A program made the position numbers and the translations under genes. The notes beneath the pieces were generated by a model. That model had not been told where the DNA came from. It saw nothing but the letters and a program-made list of their open reading frames with translations, and searched no databases. This document shows, piece by piece, positions 30,497 through 38,953 of a stretch of DNA of 64,000 nt. The stretch covers positions 58,901 to 122,900 of the forward strand of contig NZ_FOTM01000011.1 of the NCBI RefSeq assembly GCF_900114565.1, given 5' to 3'. The stretch comes from Leifsonia sp. CL147. Its GTDB lineage: Bacteria; Actinomycetota; Actinomycetes; Actinomycetales; Microbacteriaceae. Within the stretch, counting starts at the first letter, position 1; the number at the start of each line of letters is the position of its first letter.

Positions 30497-31476
30497 CCCT
30501 TGCCTCCGAGGTCGTTACCGTCCGGTGCGCCGGCAGCCGGGAGGGCCCCGGTCGCCATCGCGGGCTCGTTGCGGTCGGGTCGCCGCGCGTTCACGCCACG
30601 CGAGAACCGCTTCTCGAGGAAGTACTGCCCCACCATCAGGAGGGAGGTGAACAGCAGGTACCACAGCGACGCCACGATCAGCAGCGGGATGGGCGTGTAC
30701 GTGACCGCCGAGATATCGCGCGCGACCCCGTACAGGTCGGTCGTGAGCGGGATGGCCGCCACCAGCGAGGTCGTCTTCAGCATCGAAATGACCTCGTTGC
30801 CGGTCGGCGGGATGATGACGCGCATGGCCTGCGGGATGACGATGCGGGTCATGGTCTGCCACCACGACATCCCGAGCGCTGTCGCCGCCTCCTCCTGGCC
30901 CTGGTCGACGGAGAGGAGTCCGGCTCGCACGATCTCCGCCATGTACGCGGCCTCGTTGAGGGCCAGGCCCACGAACGCGATGATGAACGCGTTCTGCATG
31001 AAACCGAGGTCGAGGTCGATCCCGAGGTGCGTCCACGGCACCCCGAGGAAGATGTGCGGGTAGATCAGCGAGAACAGGCCCCAGAAGACCAGCTGGACGT
31101 ACACCGGGGTCCCGCGGAACACCCACAGGTAGAGCCAGGCGACCGACTTCACGACCGGGTTCGGCGAGAGCCGCATCACCGCGAGGATCAGTCCGAGGAG
31201 GACACCGATGATCATCGAATAGACGGTCAGCTGGAGGGTGACCAGCGCAGCAGCACTGATGCGCTTGTCGAAGACGTACTTGCCGACGTACTGCCAGCCG
31301 TACGCATCCCGGTTCGCCGCATCCACCACGAACCAGACGAGGAGCAGGATGAGGACCGCCGCCAGGACGATCCGCCCGGGGTGCCGGAGCTTGACCGCCT
31401 TGATCGGCTCGGAACGGCCCCCGGCCGGCGACGGGAAGGATCCCGTCGCCGGCCGGGCGGTGTTGCTCTGGGACAT
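30493..31476 (-). CDS. Polar amino-acid ABC transporter permease
   Basis: A 327-residue membrane protein of the HisMQ type with about five helices and the EAA loop [27 protein letters not shown] contacting the ATPase. The N-terminal ~40 residues are Pro/Ser-rich and cytoplasmic. The start at MSQSNTARP lies 5 bases after the binding-protein stop, implying translational coupling; longer in-frame upstream sequence overlaps the binding-protein gene and is not coding. One permease gene suggests a homodimeric channel. Confidence 0.92.
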   Translation of the reverse strand: MSQSNTARPATGSFPSPAGGRSEPIKAVKLRHPGRIVLAAVLILLLVWFVVDAANRDAYGWQYVGKYVFDKRISAAALVTLQLTVYSMIIGVLLGLILAVMRLSPNPVVKSVAWLYLWVFRGTPVYVQLVFWGLFSLIYPHIFLGVPWTHLGIDLDLGFMQNAFIIAFVGLALNEAAYMAEIVRAGLLSVDQGQEEAATALGMSWWQTMTRIVIPQAMRVIIPPTGNEVISMLKTTSLVAAIPLTTDLYGVARDISAVTYTPIPLLIVASLWYLLFTSLLMVGQYFLEKRFSRGVNARRPDRNEPAMATGALPAAGAPDGNDLGGKG

Positions 31477-31481
31477 GAAGG

Positions 31482-32381
31482 TCAGCCCTTCGCGGCCGCG
31501 TTGAGCTCGGCGGTCGTGGCCGCGCCGTCGCCGACGCCCCACTTGTCGAGGATCTTCTTGTACGTGCCGTCGTCGATCAGGGCCTGGACGGTCTTCTGAA
31601 GGACCGGTCCGAGGGCCGAGCCCTTCTTGACCGGGAGGCCGTACGGTGCCTGGTCGAAGGTCTTGCCGGCTGCCTGGAGCTTGCCGCTGGACTTCGAGAT
31701 GGCGTAGAGGGTGACCGGCGAGTCGGCGCTGAGGGCGTCCGCCTTGCCGAGGATGACGGCGTTGGTGGCGTCGTCCTGGTTGTCGTAGCGGAGCGCCTGG
31801 ATGGCCGGCTTGCCGGCGTCCGTGCACTTCTTCGACTTGGCGGGGACCTCGTCGGTGTCCTCGAAGGTGGTGGACTGCACGGCGACCTTGAGGCCGCAGG
31901 CGTTGTCCGGGTCGATCGTCTTACCCTTGGCCGACGCCCAGAGGATGCCGGCGGAGTAGTAGTTGACGAAGTCGACCTGCTTCTCGCGCTCGGTCGTGTC
32001 GGTGAACGACGACATTCCGTAGTCGTCCTTGCCGCCCGTGATGCTCGGGATGATGTTGTCGAACTTCGCGATCGCGAAACTCGTCTTCACGCCCAGCTTG
32101 TCGCCGATGGCGTTGGCGAGGTCCACCTCCCAGCCGGCCGGGTTTCCGTTGTCGTCTTTGTACTCGTTCGGCGGGTAGGTGTCGTCCATGCCGACGACGA
32201 GCTTTCCGGCGTCCTTGACGCTCTGCGGCAGCTGGCTCGCGAGAGCGTCGTCCTTCTTCACTCCCGCGCCGGCGCTCGACGTTGAGCTGCCGGAGGGCGT
32301 GGAGTTGTCGACGCAGCCCGTGAGCGCGAGCGCTGCGAGGGCGGCGACGGCGACGATGGGTGTCGCGGTACGAATGCGCAT
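31482..32381 (-). CDS. Polar amino-acid ABC transporter substrate-binding lipoprotein
   Basis: A 299-residue solute-binding protein anchored as a lipoprotein: signal peptide MRIRTATPIVAVAALAALAL with lipobox LTGC (Cys22), then a Ser/Thr-rich linker and a bilobed SBP_bac_3 domain (LVVGMDDTYPPNEYKDDNG, WEVDLANAIGDKLGV). Captures a polar amino acid outside the cell and delivers it to the permease. First gene of a three-gene operon. Upstream are AAGGACGAC before the ATG and about 230 bases that hold only an AT-richer promoter-like zone (TTGCAATACT near 32421) and no gene. Confidence 0.92.
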   Translation of the reverse strand: MRIRTATPIVAVAALAALALTGCVDNSTPSGSSTSSAGAGVKKDDALASQLPQSVKDAGKLVVGMDDTYPPNEYKDDNGNPAGWEVDLANAIGDKLGVKTSFAIAKFDNIIPSITGGKDDYGMSSFTDTTEREKQVDFVNYYSAGILWASAKGKTIDPDNACGLKVAVQSTTFEDTDEVPAKSKKCTDAGKPAIQALRYDNQDDATNAVILGKADALSADSPVTLYAISKSSGKLQAAGKTFDQAPYGLPVKKGSALGPVLQKTVQALIDDGTYKKILDKWGVGDGAATTAELNAAAKG

Positions 32382-32612
32382 GATAATTGTCGTCCTTCTT
32401 CCTGGTGCAGGAATGTGTCTCAGTATTGCAAGGGTAAGTGGAGGATACCGTAGCGGCGTAACCGCTTCTCAACACTAATTCGCGCGGAGAACAGCGGATA
32501 ACACGCGCATTTCCGGCACGTTTCCGTCTTCCGGCGGCGGAAACCGTGTGTCCGGGCCCTCCACCGCGCTCATCGGCGGGCCGAGTCGCCGGCGTCGCGT
32601 GTCGCGGAGCGG

Positions 32613-33491
32613 TCAGTCCCCGGTCGCCACGGGCCGTGCGGGATCGTTCGACCACGCCGAGTAGGAGCCCGGATACAGGGACGGCATCCCGAAACCGGCG
32701 CTGACCAGCGCAAGCGCCTCGTGGGCTGCGGTCACCCCCGAGCCGCAGTACACCCCGACGCGCGTCCCGTCGTCGACTCCGAGCGCTCGGAATCGCGCGG
32801 CGAGAGCCGCGGGCGGCAGCATCCGGCCGCTCCCGTCGAGGTTGTCCGTCGTCGGCGCGCTGACCGCCCCCGGGATGTGCCCGGGCCGGGGATCGATCGG
32901 CTCCACCTCGCCGCGGAACCGCTCCGCTGCCCGTGCGTCGAGCAGGATCCCGTCGCCGGCCGCCAGCGCCGCAGCACCGTCGCCGTCGAGCGTGGGAAGG
33001 GCGCCGAACCGGAGCCGGATGCTGCCCGGACGGGTCACCACCGACCCCGTCTCCACACGCAGCCCTGCGTCGCGCCAGGCGGCCAGACCGCCGTCGAGCA
33101 CCCGGACGTCCCGCACGCCGGCGTGACGAAGCAGCCACCAGGCTCGTGCGGCGGAGGTTCCGAAGGCGTCGTCGTAGACGACCACGCCGTCTCCGTCGTC
33201 GAGGCCCCAGCGCCGGGCCGCCGCCTGGAGGTCGTCCTCCTCCGGCAGCGGGTGGCGCCCATCGGTCGGTGCGCCGTGTCCGGCGAGCTCGGTCTCGAGG
33301 TCGACGTAGACGGCACCCGGGATGTGGCCGCGCTCGTACTCCTCACGACCGGGCGGACCGCCCAGCTTCCACCGCACGTCGAGCACCCGCCACGAGGAGC
33401 GCCGCCCGCCGGCGGCGCTCCAGAGCGACTCGGCGCCGAGTGCGACGTCCAGCGCGGCGGCGCTGATCAGCGGAGAGTTCTCCGTGCTCAT
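32613..33491 (-). CDS. sseA: Two-domain rhodanese (thiosulfate sulfurtransferase type)
   Basis: A 292-residue tandem rhodanese: inactive N-domain (VLDVRWKLGG, GHIPGAVYVDLETEL) and catalytic C-domain with Cys249 in YCGSGVTA, the loop of mercaptopyruvate/thiosulfate sulfurtransferases. It starts directly after the nrdB stop with a 1-base gap, so it is the last gene of the nrd operon. That location hints at sulfur relay or cyanide detoxification coupled to redox supply, but the link is inferred. It differs in loop sequence from the rhodanese encoded at 6837-7775. Confidence 0.88.
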   Translation of the reverse strand: MSTENSPLISAAALDVALGAESLWSAAGGRRSSWRVLDVRWKLGGPPGREEYERGHIPGAVYVDLETELAGHGAPTDGRHPLPEEDDLQAAARRWGLDDGDGVVVYDDAFGTSAARAWWLLRHAGVRDVRVLDGGLAAWRDAGLRVETGSVVTRPGSIRLRFGALPTLDGDGAAALAAGDGILLDARAAERFRGEVEPIDPRPGHIPGAVSAPTTDNLDGSGRMLPPAALAARFRALGVDDGTRVGVYCGSGVTAAHEALALVSAGFGMPSLYPGSYSAWSNDPARPVATGD

Positions 33492-33492
33492 G

Positions 33493-34482
33493 TCAGCGTC
33501 CGCTGGACGCCTTCGCGTTCGACTCGTAGGAGGTGTTGGTGGCCTCGAAGAAGTTCACCAGCTCCAGAGTGTCGTTGGCGGTCGCCATCCACTTGGCCGG
33601 GTTCGAGACCTTGTACTCGGCCTCGAAGCCCAGCTCCTCCAGACGGCGGTCCGCCAGGTACTTGACGTACTGGTTGATGTAGTTGGCGTTCAGGCCCAGG
33701 ATGCCGCCCGGCAGCAGGTCGCGGTTGTACTGCTCCTCCATCTCGACGGCATCCAGGATCATCTGGCGGATCTCGGCGGCGAACTCCGGCGTCTGCAGGT
33801 CGGGGTTCTCCTCCAGCACGGTCAGGATGAGGTTGATGCCGAACTTGAGGTGCAGCGACTCGTCGCGCACCACCCAGTCGATCAGCGAGCCGAAGTTGCG
33901 CAGCAGGTTCCGCTGGCGGAACGACAGCGCGACCATGAAGCCGGAGTAGAACCAGATCCCCTCGAGGATGACGTTGTACGCCACCAGATTGCGGATGAAG
34001 TCCTGCTTGCCCTCGGTGGTGGTGATGTCCAGCGCCTGCTCGGTCATCCGCTTGATGAAGCGGACCTCGAACTCCTCTTTGCGCGCCATCGACGGGATGT
34101 CGACGTGCGAGTTGTACGCCTGCTCGCGGTCGATCGGGAACGTCTCGAGGACGTACTCGAACGACATGCAGTGGTTCGCCTCCTCCCACATCTGCTTGGC
34201 GAGGTAGAGGTGCGCCTCGGCCGCGTTGATGTAGGGGTACACCCCGAAGGCCAGCGCCTTGTTGACGAGCAGCTCGTTCGGGTTGAAGTAGCTCATCAGG
34301 AAGGTGACCGCGTGGCGTTCCTCGTCCGTCATCCGCTTGAAGTCGGCGATGTCCTCGCCCAGCTGGATCTCGTTCGGGAACCACGTGTTCGCGACGGCCT
34401 GGTCGTACAGGTCCATCGCCCACTGGTACGTGACCGGCTTCAGCAGCAGGCCCTCTTCGATTCCCGTTCCCAGAATCGCCAT
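33493..34482 (-). CDS. nrdB: Ribonucleotide reductase small subunit, class Ic type
   Basis: A 329-residue R2 protein that holds the metal-radical cofactor for NrdA. Metal ligands are Glu70, Glu101, His104, Glu174, Glu208 and His211. The radical Tyr of class Ia enzymes is Phe108 here (EANHCMSF), and the first ligand is Glu rather than Asp. Both match the spacing of the Chlamydia class Ic enzyme, which uses a Mn(IV)/Fe(III) site instead of a Tyr radical. Start ATG has AGGAGAAG upstream. It lies 47 bases after a tiny ORF carrying the NrdA redox tail and just before a rhodanese gene. Confidence 0.93.
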   Translation of the reverse strand: MAILGTGIEEGLLLKPVTYQWAMDLYDQAVANTWFPNEIQLGEDIADFKRMTDEERHAVTFLMSYFNPNELLVNKALAFGVYPYINAAEAHLYLAKQMWEEANHCMSFEYVLETFPIDREQAYNSHVDIPSMARKEEFEVRFIKRMTEQALDITTTEGKQDFIRNLVAYNVILEGIWFYSGFMVALSFRQRNLLRNFGSLIDWVVRDESLHLKFGINLILTVLEENPDLQTPEFAAEIRQMILDAVEMEEQYNRDLLPGGILGLNANYINQYVKYLADRRLEELGFEAEYKVSNPAKWMATANDTLELVNFFEATNTSYESNAKASSGR

Positions 34483-34529
34483 CGTGTTTCTTCTCCTCGT
34501 TGCTTACGGCCGGATGCGGTTGGTGAGGA

Positions 34530-34607
34530 CTACTGGCAGGACTCGCACTGCAGGTCGTCCATCGGGTCGACGGGGACGTAGTAGTCCTCGATCTTGGTGG
34601 TGTTCAC
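34530..34607 (-). CDS. 25-residue ORF encoding the detached NrdA C-terminal redox tail
   Basis: A GTG overlapping the TGA of nrdA (GTGA) opens a 25-codon frame ending DDLQCESCQ. The CxxC followed by a short tail, the spacing and the acidic DPMDD lead-in are what normally form the very C-terminus of class I NrdA, where two cysteines re-reduce the active site. The NrdA frame itself ends Gly-Gly-Glu-Asn-Ala without cysteines. In this tail frame a stop lies 9 bases before the GTG, so only a short window would permit a -1 shift. It could be a coupled mini-gene, a frameshift product, or the result of an indel. A weak GGTGAG lies before it. Confidence 0.6.
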   Translation of the reverse strand: MNTTKIEDYYVPVDPMDDLQCESCQ

Positions 34608-37138
34608 GCGTTCTCACCACCCGCGGTGCTGTTGGAGGTGAGGCCTCCGAAGCCGAAGCCGCGCCGTGCGGGAGCGGCCGGAGCCGGGGACGGAGCCGAC
34701 TCGGTCGATCCCGCCGTTGCCCCCGCGGTTGCTCCCGCCGTTGCCCCCGCGGTTGCCGGAGCACCCGCGCCGACCGTCGCGAAGCCCTTGCGACCGCCGG
34801 AGATCTCCTCCGCCTTGTTGACCTTGACGGTCGACTGCTCGGCCTGGTGACGCGGCTTCATGTGGAGGTAGTACGTCGTCTTGACGCCCTTCTCCCAGGC
34901 CGCGTAGTAGATGTCCATCATGTCGCCGAGGTCGCGCGTCTCGAGGTACATGTTGCGGCTGATCGACTGGTCGATCCACTTCTGCGCACGAGCGGCCACC
35001 TCGATGAAGGCGTACGGCGAGAGCTGGAAGCTCGTCTTGAACGTCGCCTTCACCTCGTCCGGGATCTCGGCGATGTTCTGGATGTCGCCCTGCGACCGCA
35101 GGATCGCCTCGCGCACGTCCTGCCAGAGCCCGCGCTCCTGCAGCGTCTCGACGAGGTTGCGGTTGACCTCGAGGAACTTGCCCGACGAGGTCGAGCGGCT
35201 GAAGATCTGCGAGAACTGCGGGTCGAAGCCGGGGGTCGTGCCCGCGACGAGACCGATGGATGCGGTGGGCGCGATCGCCATGAGCGTCGCGTTGCGCATC
35301 CCGCCCTTGACCTTCTCGCGCAGGCGGTCCCAGTCGAGGCGGATGGTGCGGTCGACCGTGATCGGCAGGCCGCGGTCGGCCTCCGTCAGGGCGATCGAGT
35401 CGTAGGGCACGAGGCCCTTCGACCAGCGCGATCCCTCGAAGTTCGGGTACGCACCGCGCTCCTGCGCCAGGTCGGCGCTCTCATCGATGGCGGCGTACGA
35501 GACGTGCTCCATGATCTCGTCGATCAGGTCGTACGCCTCCTCGCTCTCGTAGCTGAGGCCGAGCTTCTCGACGAGGTCGGTGAAGCCCATGACGCCCAGG
35601 CCGATGGCGCGGTTCTGCTGGTTGGAGAAGTCCGCCTCCGGCACGCTCGAGAGCGTGATGTCGATCAGGTTGTCCAGCTGGCGGACCGCCTGGCGTGCGC
35701 TCTCCTCGATGCGGACCCAGTCCATCTTGCCGTCGACCAGGTGACGCGCCAGGTTGATCGAGGCCAGGTTGCAGACCGAGACGTTGTCGCGGTCCTGCGG
35801 CAGCGTGATCTCGGTGCACAGGTTGGAGAGGTGGATGGTGCCCGTGTTGTTGTTGAGGGCGCGGTTGTTGATCGTGTCCTTCCAGGTCAGCCACGGGTGG
35901 CTGGTGGTCTGCAGGCTCATCAGGATGTCCTTGAACTGCGCGCGGGCGCTGATCTTCTTGAACATCCGCAGGTTGCCGGCCTCGGCCTCTGCGACGTAGT
36001 GGGCGTAGCGCTCGGAGAACGCCTTGCCGTACAGCTCGTTGAGGTCGCCGACCTCCAGCGGGTCGAAGAGGTACCAGTCCTCGTCGTTCTGGACGCGCTT
36101 CATGAACTCGTCGCTGATCCAGACCGCCGTGTTCGCGGTGCGGGTGCGGCGGTACGGGTCGCCGGAGTTCTGGCGGAGGTCGAGGAACTCGGGGAAGTCG
36201 AGGTGCCAGTTCTCCATGTAGAAGCAGAGCGCGCCGAACTTCTTGCCGCCGCGGCTGACCGCGCGCAGGACCGAGTCGATCGTGTGCATGAACGGGATCG
36301 GACCGGTCGAGGTCGTGTTGTTGGAGCGGATCGGGGAACCCTGGGCGCGCAGCTTGGTGACGGAGAGGCCGATGCCGCCGGTGCCCTTGGTCAGCCACAT
36401 CACGTCGCGGACGCTCTTGGCGATGTGCTCGATGTCGTCCTGCATCTCCATGACGAAGCAGTTGGAGAGCTGGGGGTAGGCCGTCCCGGCGTTGACGAGG
36501 GTGGATCCGGCGGCCAGGTACTCGAGCTTCGACATCTTGTCGTAGAACGCGATCGCGTGGCTCGTGGGGTCGGCCTCGTTGAGGGAGAGGCCCATCGCGA
36601 TGCGCATCCAGAAGAACTGCGGCACTTCGAGCGAGTCGCCGTTGCGCGCCTTGATGCCGTAGCGGTTGTTGAGGGTCACGACGCCGATGTACTTGAGCAG
36701 CTCGTCGCGGGAGGGGTCGAGGTGGCCGGCCAGGCGGTCCAGGTCGAAGGCGGTGGTGAACCGGCCGTCGAGGAGCGTCTCGGCGACGCCGCGCTCGATG
36801 TACGGGCGGAAGCGCTCGTGGTGCAGCTCGACCAGCGCGTCCTGGCTCTCGTAGTCGCCGAGCACGCGCTTGTAGATCGTCTTCAGGAGGAGGCGGGCGG
36901 CGACGGTGTCGAACGCGGGGTCGTCTTTGACGTTCTGGAGGGCGACCTGGATGACCGCCTCATCCAACTGCTGCGTCGTGATGCCGTCGAACAGCGTGAG
37001 CTCGAGCTCGCTGGCGATCTGGGTGACCCAGGTGATGTTCTCGTCCAGTCCCTGGGCCGCGTTCTCGATGGCCAGATTGATCTTGTTGGCGTCGTACGGC
37101 TCGCGCTCGCCGTTTCGCTTCACGACTGTGATTGCCAC
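34604..37138 (-). CDS. nrdA: Ribonucleotide reductase large subunit
   Basis: An 844-residue class I catalytic subunit converting NDPs to dNDPs. It has an N-terminal ATP-cone (VVKRNGEREPYDANKINLAI), QLSNCFV with the first redox Cys, SNLCTEITL with the radical Cys, and VSVCNLASINL with the second redox Cys, all in the usual order. The C-terminal ~50 residues are a low-complexity Ala/Gly/Thr linker. The expected C-terminal CxxC is missing from this frame and is found in the overlapping 25-codon ORF. Start GTG at 37138 has GAGGGAGAG upstream; longer in-frame sequence upstream lacks homology. First gene of the operon nrdA-tail-nrdB-rhodanese. Confidence 0.93.
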   Translation of the reverse strand: MAITVVKRNGEREPYDANKINLAIENAAQGLDENITWVTQIASELELTLFDGITTQQLDEAVIQVALQNVKDDPAFDTVAARLLLKTIYKRVLGDYESQDALVELHHERFRPYIERGVAETLLDGRFTTAFDLDRLAGHLDPSRDELLKYIGVVTLNNRYGIKARNGDSLEVPQFFWMRIAMGLSLNEADPTSHAIAFYDKMSKLEYLAAGSTLVNAGTAYPQLSNCFVMEMQDDIEHIAKSVRDVMWLTKGTGGIGLSVTKLRAQGSPIRSNNTTSTGPIPFMHTIDSVLRAVSRGGKKFGALCFYMENWHLDFPEFLDLRQNSGDPYRRTRTANTAVWISDEFMKRVQNDEDWYLFDPLEVGDLNELYGKAFSERYAHYVAEAEAGNLRMFKKISARAQFKDILMSLQTTSHPWLTWKDTINNRALNNNTGTIHLSNLCTEITLPQDRDNVSVCNLASINLARHLVDGKMDWVRIEESARQAVRQLDNLIDITLSSVPEADFSNQQNRAIGLGVMGFTDLVEKLGLSYESEEAYDLIDEIMEHVSYAAIDESADLAQERGAYPNFEGSRWSKGLVPYDSIALTEADRGLPITVDRTIRLDWDRLREKVKGGMRNATLMAIAPTASIGLVAGTTPGFDPQFSQIFSRSTSSGKFLEVNRNLVETLQERGLWQDVREAILRSQGDIQNIAEIPDEVKATFKTSFQLSPYAFIEVAARAQKWIDQSISRNMYLETRDLGDMMDIYYAAWEKGVKTTYYLHMKPRHQAEQSTVKVNKAEEISGGRKGFATVGAGAPATAGATAGATAGATAGSTESAPSPAPAAPARRGFGFGGLTSNSTAGGENA

Positions 37139-37248
37139 TGTCTCTCCCTCTTCGATGTGCCGCGTGAGCGGCCCTGTGCAGCGGAGCTGCGTCCCCATGG
37201 AACCGTGCCGTCGAACGTCCGGACGGCCCTCCGGCTCTCTGTGCTCGA

Positions 37249-37331
37249 CCACTATATAGCGGGGGTCGGACATTTCCATCCCCCCACATCTAGTGGGCGT
37301 GTCGTCCACAGGTGGGGACAACTTATGCACA
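37249..37331 (-). promoter_or_regulatory. Candidate nrd control region: NrdR-like boxes and a DnaA box
   Basis: CCACTATATAGCGG (37249-37262) and CCACATCTAGTGGG (37284-37297) resemble NrdR boxes, though the second has an odd centre and their spacing (about 34 bp centre to centre) is longer than the usual three turns. TTATGCACA (37323-37331) matches the DnaA box consensus, with TGTCGTCCACA close by. DnaA control of nrdAB is known in E. coli. The region also serves the divergent MFS gene. Confidence 0.4.
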
Positions 37332-37413
37332 GTTTCCACACCCCGCGAAGAGGGGACGGAACGCTGTGGACAGCCCCTGGACGCCCCGGTCCGGACCGAT
37401 AGTGTGGAGCGTT

Positions 37414-38625
37414 GTGAGCACCTATTCGAGCCTCCTGAAGACGCCGGGCGTGTCCCGCATCATCGCGGCTCAGCTCACGGCGCGCTTCCCGTTCGGGATG
37501 CTGTCGCTCGCCTTCCTCCTCCACATCGAGCGCATCCACCACTCCTACGGCGCGGCCGGCCTCGTGCTGGGCGCGATGAGCATCGGCCAGGCGATCGCGG
37601 GCCCCATGACGAGCCGTCTGATGGGCGTGCTCGGGATGCGCGTGGTGCTGTGGACGACCCTGGCGTTCTGCTCGCTCGCCGTCGCTGCGATCGGGATCTT
37701 CGTGATGCCGATCCCGGTGACCATGGGGGTGGCGTTCTTCGCCGGCCTCAGCATGCCGCCCATCCAGCCCGCCGTGCGCACCATCTACCCGAAGATGGTG
37801 AACTCGCGGCAGCTCACTCCCCTGTTCTCGCTCGACGCCTCCGCGCAGGAGATCATCTGGATCGCCGGGCCCGTCGCCATCACGTTCGTCTCGACCCAGA
37901 TCGGCACGGTCGAGGGCATCCTCATGTCGGTCGCGATCATGCTGGCCGGTGGATGCTGGTTCATCTCCTCGCCCGAGGTCGGGCGGGTGCGCATCCCGCG
38001 CAGCAAGCGGAGGTTCGGGACGGTGCTGGCGCGGCCGCCCGTGCTGCTCGCGACGGTGGTGGGCTTCCTGCTCATCGGCTCCTGCGCCGCGGTCGAGGCG
38101 GGCGTCGTCGCGACGTTCGGCGAGGGATCGCCGCTGGCCGGGATCGTCCTGGCCATCTGGTCCCTCGGATCCCTGGTGGGCGGTCTGGCGTTCGGGCACA
38201 TCCCGATCGGACCGTGGGCGACGGCGCGCCGCATGTTCCTCGTCTTCGTCGGAGTCGTGCTCTCGACCTTCATGCTCTGGTCGTGGTGGGGGCTCTCGCT
38301 CACCCTCCTGATCGCCGGCGTCGGCATCGCGCCTGCGCTCGCGGTGCTGTTCGCCATCGTCTCGGCGAGCGTCAAGTTCTCGGACACGGCGGAGGCCTAC
38401 GGCTGGGTCGGCACCGGCCAGCTCATCGGCGCGGCGCTCGGATCCGCCGGCGCGGGCTTCCTCATCGACGACGTGGGCGCCGTCGGCGCCTTCTGGGTCG
38501 CCGGCGTCCTCGCGCTCGTCGGCTTCGCCGTCCCGGCGCTCGCCCACCGCGTCCACCCCGACCTGCGCGGCCGCGACGCGTCCCCGATCCCGGACACGGA
38601 GCCGGTGGCCGTCCAGCCCTCCTGA
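37414..38625 (+). CDS. MFS transporter
   Basis: A 403-residue major facilitator with about 12 hydrophobic segments (for example FPFGMLSLAFLLHIERIHHSYGAAGL and TWYL-like loops) and small YbfB/NreB-like loops; it probably exports a small molecule. The in-frame ATG at 37312 would lie inside the nrd control region, whereas TAGTGT ends 8 bases before the GTG at 37414, so the latter is used. Divergent from nrdA. A pyrimidine-rich tandem repeat and a hairpin follow. Confidence 0.85.
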   Translation: MSTYSSLLKTPGVSRIIAAQLTARFPFGMLSLAFLLHIERIHHSYGAAGLVLGAMSIGQAIAGPMTSRLMGVLGMRVVLWTTLAFCSLAVAAIGIFVMPIPVTMGVAFFAGLSMPPIQPAVRTIYPKMVNSRQLTPLFSLDASAQEIIWIAGPVAITFVSTQIGTVEGILMSVAIMLAGGCWFISSPEVGRVRIPRSKRRFGTVLARPPVLLATVVGFLLIGSCAAVEAGVVATFGEGSPLAGIVLAIWSLGSLVGGLAFGHIPIGPWATARRMFLVFVGVVLSTFMLWSWWGLSLTLLIAGVGIAPALAVLFAIVSASVKFSDTAEAYGWVGTGQLIGAALGSAGAGFLIDDVGAVGAFWVAGVLALVGFAVPALAHRVHPDLRGRDASPIPDTEPVAVQPS

Positions 38626-38842
38626 CCCGCGTCCTGCGCGCTCCGCGCGCGTCCCGTTCCCTCCCTCCCGCGCGCGTCCCGCTCCGCCCCTCCCTCCCTC
38701 CCGTGCGCGTCCCGCTCCCTCCCTCTCTCGCGCCTCCCGCTCCCTCCCTCTCTCGCGCCTCCCGCTCCCTCCCTCCCGCGCGCGTCCCGCTCCCTCCCTC
38801 CCGCGCGCGTCCCGCTCCCTCCCTCCCTCCCTTTTCGCCGAA
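38626..38842 (+). repeat. Pyrimidine-rich tandem repeat
   Basis: About 200 bases made of CGCGCGTCCCGCTCCCTCCC-type units of 25-30 bp, repeated six to seven times, with almost no purine on the plus strand apart from G in GCGCG steps. Polypyrimidine tracts of this type can form triplex or R-loop structures. No gene is seen; open frames reading Arg-Ser-Pro repeats are artefacts. A hairpin follows at 38843. Confidence 0.85.
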
Positions 38843-38892
38843 GTGCTCGTTGTTGCACCCGACACGCCGTCGGCGGCTGCAACAACGCGCAC
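38843..38892. repeat. Hairpin copy (family A) upstream of the DUF559 nuclease
   Basis: GTGCTCGTTGTTGCA (38843-38857) and its inverse with one change pair around a loop containing CCGACACGCCGTCGG, the reverse orientation of the loop in the two large arrays. The stem extends outward to CCGAAG/CTTCGG. A perfect DnaA box (TGTGGATAA, 38907-38915) lies just after it. Confidence 0.9.
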
Positions 38893-38953
38893 TTCGGCAA
38901 GGGGGCTGTGGATAACGAGCACCAGTCGCGGCGAAACCTGGCACCCTGTGCGG

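Noticed and set aside
37249..37297. Confident NrdR boxes upstream of nrdA
   Set aside because: The second box has an odd centre and the spacing is too long for a canonical pair, so they are reported only as candidates.
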